From: Clostridium sp.
Lineage (GTDB): Bacteria; Bacillota; Clostridia; Lachnospirales; Lachnospiraceae
Direction: 5' to 3'
Assembly: GCA_023664605.1 (NCBI GenBank)
Contig: JAMPFF010000021.1
Location: 1 to 45,146, forward strand
Length of the DNA stretch: 45,146 bases
Part shown: piece after piece, positions 42,495-45,146 of the stretch
Layout: every line of letters begins with the position of its first letter
Numbering within the stretch: position 1 is the first letter of the stretch
Notes under the pieces: model-generated
Database searches by the model: none
Seen by the model: only the letters and a program-made list of their open reading frames with translations
Told to the model about the DNA's origin: nothing
Translations under genes and position numbers: made by a program

Positions 42495-43130
42495 ATGCAG
42501 GATATCAAAGAAAAAATGTTGGAATTTGACAATTTGTTTCTAAAACAGCTGAGTTATTATGGATTTCGTAAAAAGAAAAAACATGTGTTTGTTAGAAAAC
42601 AGGGAGACTGTTTGCAGAAGTTGACTATTACGGAAACAAAAATAAGAGGGGAACCAACAATTTATATTAATATACATGTAGCTTTTTCATATGAAAAAAT
42701 AAACAGAGTTATTTATTTTATCCGGAATGAAGAGTATGATGCCAGCTGGTCAACTGCAAGTACAAATGTATGTTCGCTTATAAAAGATAGGAACCTATTT
42801 GGTTTTTATGTGAGTGAAAGTACGGAACTGGAACCTTTTGTACAAGATATATCATGTAATATCGTACCTTATGCTTTAGATTTTCTGGAAAGCTGCAATA
42901 CTTTAGATAAGTATGAAAAAATGTTGTTAGACAGGAATGAGGATGTAAGATTAGCGCCGGTAAAGAAAATTGAATGGAATTTGTTAGCGTTAGCAATCCT
43001 ATTAGGGCATAGAACCGTTGAGGAAATATTGGATGAATACGAAGATGCTTTCAAGAAAAATTTATCCTTATTACAAACTGCCAAAGAAAGAATTAAGGAA
43101 TATGACGTAGTAAAGGAGTGTGGAATATAG
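42495..43130 (+). CDS. DUF4304-like protein, possible immunity protein
   Basis: 211 aa; of two adjacent ATG codons, the second (42495) is seven bases after GGGAGG. The N-terminal about 130 residues resemble DUF4304, with the FLKQLSYYGFRKKKKHVFVR pattern at the start. The C-terminal part is helical. No signal peptide or TM helix is present. Function unknown; similar genes occur among immunity-gene clusters, so an immunity role is an inference from context. Codon use is clearly AT-richer than in the upstream genes. The stop overlaps the next start by one base. Confidence 0.7.
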   Translation: MQDIKEKMLEFDNLFLKQLSYYGFRKKKKHVFVRKQGDCLQKLTITETKIRGEPTIYINIHVAFSYEKINRVIYFIRNEEYDASWSTASTNVCSLIKDRNLFGFYVSESTELEPFVQDISCNIVPYALDFLESCNTLDKYEKMLLDRNEDVRLAPVKKIEWNLLALAILLGHRTVEEILDEYEDAFKKNLSLLQTAKERIKEYDVVKECGI

Positions 43131-43477
43131 TGGGAAGGGATTTAAGTTTTTGGAAAGTAAAGAAGAATTTACAAATGAAAAACAGTGAGATTTATAAAGA
43201 CTTATCAATGGAAAAATATTTAGATTGTATATGTGATATTCCTTCAAAGCAAATATTACAGGATTTTAAAAGTGAGTTTGCAAAATGGGAATGTTCGGAC
43301 GATTCCGATTTTGAAAACGGGGATGAAGCGTTTCAACTACTTATTACAAAGCAATTTGTCAGGGCAGATTGTTATAGTATGACTGAGAAAAATATGAATA
43401 AAATTATTGATATAATGCTTAAATATGACTGCCCTTTGTATGATGCTGCAATTGATGTCCGATTTGATGAGGAATGA
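43130..43477 (+). CDS. small protein, unknown family, immunity-like context
   Basis: 115 aa from GTG 43130, overlapping the previous stop (TAGTG); a GTG four codons upstream lies within the AAAGGAG site. The protein begins GRDLSFWKVKK and ends CPLYDAAIDVRFDEE; it is soluble with several aromatic and Cys residues. I do not recognise a named family. The tight coupling to the DUF4304-like gene and the neighbouring SUKH-3 gene suggest a part in an immunity array. Confidence 0.65.
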   Translation: MGRDLSFWKVKKNLQMKNSEIYKDLSMEKYLDCICDIPSKQILQDFKSEFAKWECSDDSDFENGDEAFQLLITKQFVRADCYSMTEKNMNKIIDIMLKYDCPLYDAAIDVRFDEE

Positions 43478-43480
43478 TAG

Positions 43481-43594
43481 CATTTTGGATTGGTGTGCGG
43501 CAGTAGAGATGAAATTTGTTTTTACAAATGTGGTAAGCAGGATGGTAAATTTGTATTAGATAAGAGTAGAGATATATATTTATGCACAAGATAA
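43481..43594 (+). pseudogene. short open fragment overlapping the SUKH-3 start
   Basis: After a stop at 43478-43480 a frame stays open for 37 codons and ends 13 bases inside the SUKH-3-like gene. Its translation includes CFYKCGKQDGKFVLDKSRD. It has no start or ribosome binding site. It may be the remnant C-terminal tip of a lost toxin gene, but it is too short to be sure. Confidence 0.25.
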
Positions 43595-44019
43595 CAGAAG
43601 AGAGATTATTGAAAGCAGGCTGGAATGAAAAAAGAAAAATAAATATTTCTAGTATAAAAGAAAAATATCTGGAAGCTGGAATTATAATGCCAAAGAGTGT
43701 AGAAGATTTTTTGAGTGCATTTGGTATGCTTGTTTTCAATGATATTGACAGAAAGGAAGATTTGGAATTTGTTCCGGAAAAAGCATTAGGATGTAATTTA
43801 GATAAAAGATATTTTGAGAAATTACTTGAGGAATATGATATTAATGAAATGGTGTACCCTGTTGGAATTACCTGCAGGGGAAATCTAATGGTATTAATGA
43901 CTGCTCAGCATATATTTTATTGTTTTATAGATGGATATTTAGAAAAGGCAGGAGAAAGTATCGAAGAAATGCTCGATTGCTTAGTTGGAGAATGTAGTGA
44001 GGCAGTAGAAATAGAATAA
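43582..44019 (+). CDS. SUKH-3-like immunity protein
   Basis: 145 aa. The start ITEERLLKAGWNEKRKI, the MPKSVEDFLSAFGMLVF motif and the end region with VYPVGITCRGNLMVLM and FIDGYLEKAGESIEEMLDCL follow the SUKH-3 pattern. SUKH proteins are immunity factors that neutralise polymorphic or contact-dependent toxins and other nucleases. No toxin gene is next to it, so it is an orphan immunity gene. The ribosome binding site is weak. AT-rich like its neighbours. Confidence 0.75.
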   Translation: MHKITEERLLKAGWNEKRKINISSIKEKYLEAGIIMPKSVEDFLSAFGMLVFNDIDRKEDLEFVPEKALGCNLDKRYFEKLLEEYDINEMVYPVGITCRGNLMVLMTAQHIFYCFIDGYLEKAGESIEEMLDCLVGECSEAVEIE

Positions 44020-44087
44020 AAGATGACGGATAGGAAAGAGTAGGAAAGCGCTGCCTATATCATGGAAGAATTAGAAATAATTTACAT

Positions 44088-44126
44088 AAAAAATGTAAAG
44101 TCCTTGATAATTCAATAGACTTTACA
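44088..44126 (-). terminator. terminator of the 63-aa gene
   Basis: On the - strand TGTAAAGTC (44126-44118) pairs perfectly with GACTTTACA (44102-44094), then six T (44093-44088). Its first arm is part of the left inverted repeat. Confidence 0.75.
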
Positions 44127-44127
44127 C
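44104..44127 (+). repeat. left inverted repeat flanking the 63-aa gene
   Basis: The 24-base left copy reads TTGATAATTCAATAGACTTT and ends ACAC. The right copy (44405-44431) is its inverse, with a three-base insertion and one substitution, and the 14 bases AATAGACTTTACAC are identical. Confidence 0.75.
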
Positions 44128-44142
44128 CTTTTGTTTTAGTTC

Positions 44143-44334
44143 TTATTCTTTAATCTTGTCAATGTCTGTTAAGTTTACGCCTGCAACATTTAAAATTGCT
44201 TTTAATGATAAATAATCATCTTTTAAACTGTCATATGTTTTCGTGGCATTTTCCTCTTTTGCTATTAACATGTGCTTTTGGATTTTCTGAAATTGTTCAA
44301 TAACATCTTTTGTTACTTCAATGTTTGTCGGCAT
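44143..44334 (-). CDS. 63-aa protein of unknown function inside inverted repeats
   Basis: 63 aa on the - strand, the only well-supported gene on that strand here. It begins PTNIEVTKDVIEQFQKIQKH and ends VNLTDIDKIKE; it is soluble, Lys/Asp/Glu-rich and probably alpha-helical. The ATG at 44334 is preceded by AGGTGAT; the frame is open for 29 more codons upstream without a site, and the promoter lies inside that stretch. It has its own sigma-A promoter and terminator. No family is recognised; a small regulator or antitoxin-like protein is possible, but nothing proves it. Confidence 0.7.
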   Translation of the reverse strand: MPTNIEVTKDVIEQFQKIQKHMLIAKEENATKTYDSLKDDYLSLKAILNVAGVNLTDIDKIKE

Positions 44335-44382
44335 ATAATCACCTGCTTTCATATTGTGGCTTGTATTGATTGCTGCAACCTT

Positions 44383-44411
44383 ATTATATCGGATTGTGTG
44401 AAGAGTGTAAA
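44383..44411 (-). promoter_or_regulatory. sigma-A promoter of the 63-aa gene
   Basis: On the - strand TTTACA (44411-44406) and TATAAT (44388-44383) with a 17-base spacer. The -35 lies within the right inverted repeat, so a protein binding the repeat could control the promoter. Confidence 0.75.
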
Positions 44412-44431
44412 GTCTATTCAATTATCATCAA
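44405..44431 (-). repeat. right inverted repeat flanking the 63-aa gene
   Basis: The 27-base right copy, inverse of 44104-44127. It contains the -35 element of the 63-aa gene promoter. Confidence 0.75.
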
Positions 44432-44468
44432 TATTGAAAATATATAAAGAATAAATTATAATAGAAAC

Positions 44469-44500
44469 AACTCCGGTTTGCAAAATTGGAGTTTGTTCAT
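44469..44500 (+). terminator. hairpin with T-rich tail
   Basis: AACTCCGGTTT (44469-44479) pairs with AAATTGGAGTT (44483-44493), eleven pairs with two G-U, loop GCA, followed by a T-rich but interrupted tail. Probable weak terminator. Confidence 0.5.
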
Positions 44501-44593
44501 TTTATCCGGATTTATACAGGCGCCAACGGCGGCGTTATCCGCTATGACTATGACTTAAACGAAAGGAAGGATATAGATGAAATTAGAGTATAA
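44498..44593 (+). pseudogene. possible remnant C-terminal tip of a polymorphic toxin
   Basis: A frame (open from 44465, no start codon or ribosome site) encodes HFIRIYTGANGGVIRYDYDL and a few more residues, and ends at TAA 44591-44593, 17 bases inside the next gene. The TGANGGVIRYDY part is GC-richer than all around it. Toxin-end/immunity-start overlaps are typical of polymorphic toxin modules; the rest of the toxin is missing. The family is not identified. Confidence 0.4.
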
Positions 44594-45146
44594 AGGGAAA
44601 AAATGGGATAAGGAGGTTGAAAATTATCAAAAAACATTAAAGAAAACTAAAGCAATTAATAACAATGAATTATATACAATTGATAAGTTTTTAAATGATT
44701 ATCAAGGGGACTATCTATGGTTATTCAGCCGTTTGTCAGGTAATTATGAAAGAATGGCAGTGTATTATTATTTAGATAATATTGAAAGTAAGGAAATAAT
44801 AGAATATACTTATTTATCAGGCTGTGCATTGTTGATGACAAAGTATATGTATGAAAAGGGAATACGGACAAAAATCAACAGGATTATTGAAAATTGTATT
44901 GCGGAGATTGACTTTGCATTGTTTCAACTTATTTCTGTGGGAGAGTTGGATAACCCATATATAGCAAGTGAGGAGAATAATCTGATTATGCTAATGTATT
45001 ATCAAAAATATGAGCAGGCGAAAGCGATTTTAAGCCAGCTGTCCGATGAGCCGGATGAATCCAGAGAGGTTTATTATGTCAGTCCGGAATATTTAAAAAA
45101 GATATATATGGCAATCATTGAGCATGATGAAAAAAGCTTCAATGAG
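44577..45146 (+). CDS. unknown protein, 5' part; possible immunity protein
   Basis: Runs off the window end; the first 190 residues are present. ATG at 44577 is six bases after GAAAGGAAGG. The protein is Lys/Glu/Tyr-rich and mostly helical, beginning KLEYKGKKWDKEVENYQKTL, without signal peptide or TM helix. The overall helical, Tyr-rich look recalls some immunity families (for example Imm49-like), but I cannot assign it. It directly follows a toxin-tip-like fragment that overlaps its start, which supports an immunity role. Confidence 0.65.
   Translation, partial: MKLEYKGKKWDKEVENYQKTLKKTKAINNNELYTIDKFLNDYQGDYLWLFSRLSGNYERMAVYYYLDNIESKEIIEYTYLSGCALLMTKYMYEKGIRTKINRIIENCIAEIDFALFQLISVGELDNPYIASEENNLIMLMYYQKYEQAKAILSQLSDEPDESREVYYVSPEYLKKIYMAIIEHDEKSFNE

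Noticed and set aside
1-45146. CRISPR arrays, tRNA or rRNA genes, insertion sequences, prophage genes
   Set aside because: None seen: no regularly spaced repeats, no transposase or integrase, no phage structural genes, no tRNA-like cloverleaf found by eye.

Overview
The window reads as a chromosomal segment of a motile, strictly anaerobic Firmicute, most likely a Lachnospiraceae bacterium. The basis is the clostridial-type che/fla genes, DUF342 (FapA-like), DUF6115-like and DUF6033-like proteins, two rubrerythrins, PolC, strong AGGAGG ribosome binding sites and moderate GC. The genus is not resolved. Almost every gene is on the + strand; the one well-supported exception is a 63-codon gene near the right end.

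Region 1 (1-13916) is the end of a long flagellar/chemotaxis operon: flhA (3' part), flhF, flhG, a PilZ protein, cheB, cheA, cheW, cheC, cheD, a small membrane protein, the flagellar sigma factor, a FapA-like DUF342 protein, a small unknown protein, a SwrB-like DUF6115 protein and a truncated MltG-like protein. Region 2 (13917-35719) is the core block rpsB-tsf-pyrH-frr-uppS-cdsA-dxr-rseP-ispG-polC. From memory, Bacillus subtilis has the same overall order (flhA to sigD-swrB-rpsB-tsf-pyrH-frr-uppS-cdsA-dxr-rasP-proS-polC). Here a six-gene insert separates tsf from pyrH: diguanylate cyclase, DUF6033, fused transporter/spermidine-synthase-like protein, rubrerythrin, polysaccharide deacetylase and bactofilin. 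A PP2C phosphatase, a Ser/Thr kinase and ispG occupy the place of proS. rpsB has a clear promoter and a structured leader.

Region 3 (35720-42371) holds single genes and short operons: a SpoIID-like/PG-binding/LysM protein, a PsiE-like membrane protein, a cytosolic deacetylase-like protein, a YfcE-type phosphodiesterase with an extra C-terminal helix-turn-helix-like tail, a DUF5050-like exported protein, an SDR oxidoreductase and a second rubrerythrin behind a candidate PerR-controlled promoter. Region 4 (42372-45146) is clearly AT-richer. It carries a DUF4304-like gene, an unknown gene, a SUKH-3-like immunity gene and a partial unknown gene, and looks like an immunity-gene (polyimmunity) island. 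Inside it, a 63-codon gene on the - strand lies between near-identical inverted repeats.

The best candidates for something undescribed are the inverted-repeat-bounded 63-aa cassette, toxin-tip-like fragments overlapping immunity gene starts, the promoter-terminator noncoding region at 27774-28110, the rpsB leader, the sigma-D-like promoter of the DUF6033 gene, and a helix-turn-helix-like tail shared by two unrelated proteins. All calls come from reading the sequence; no database search was run.
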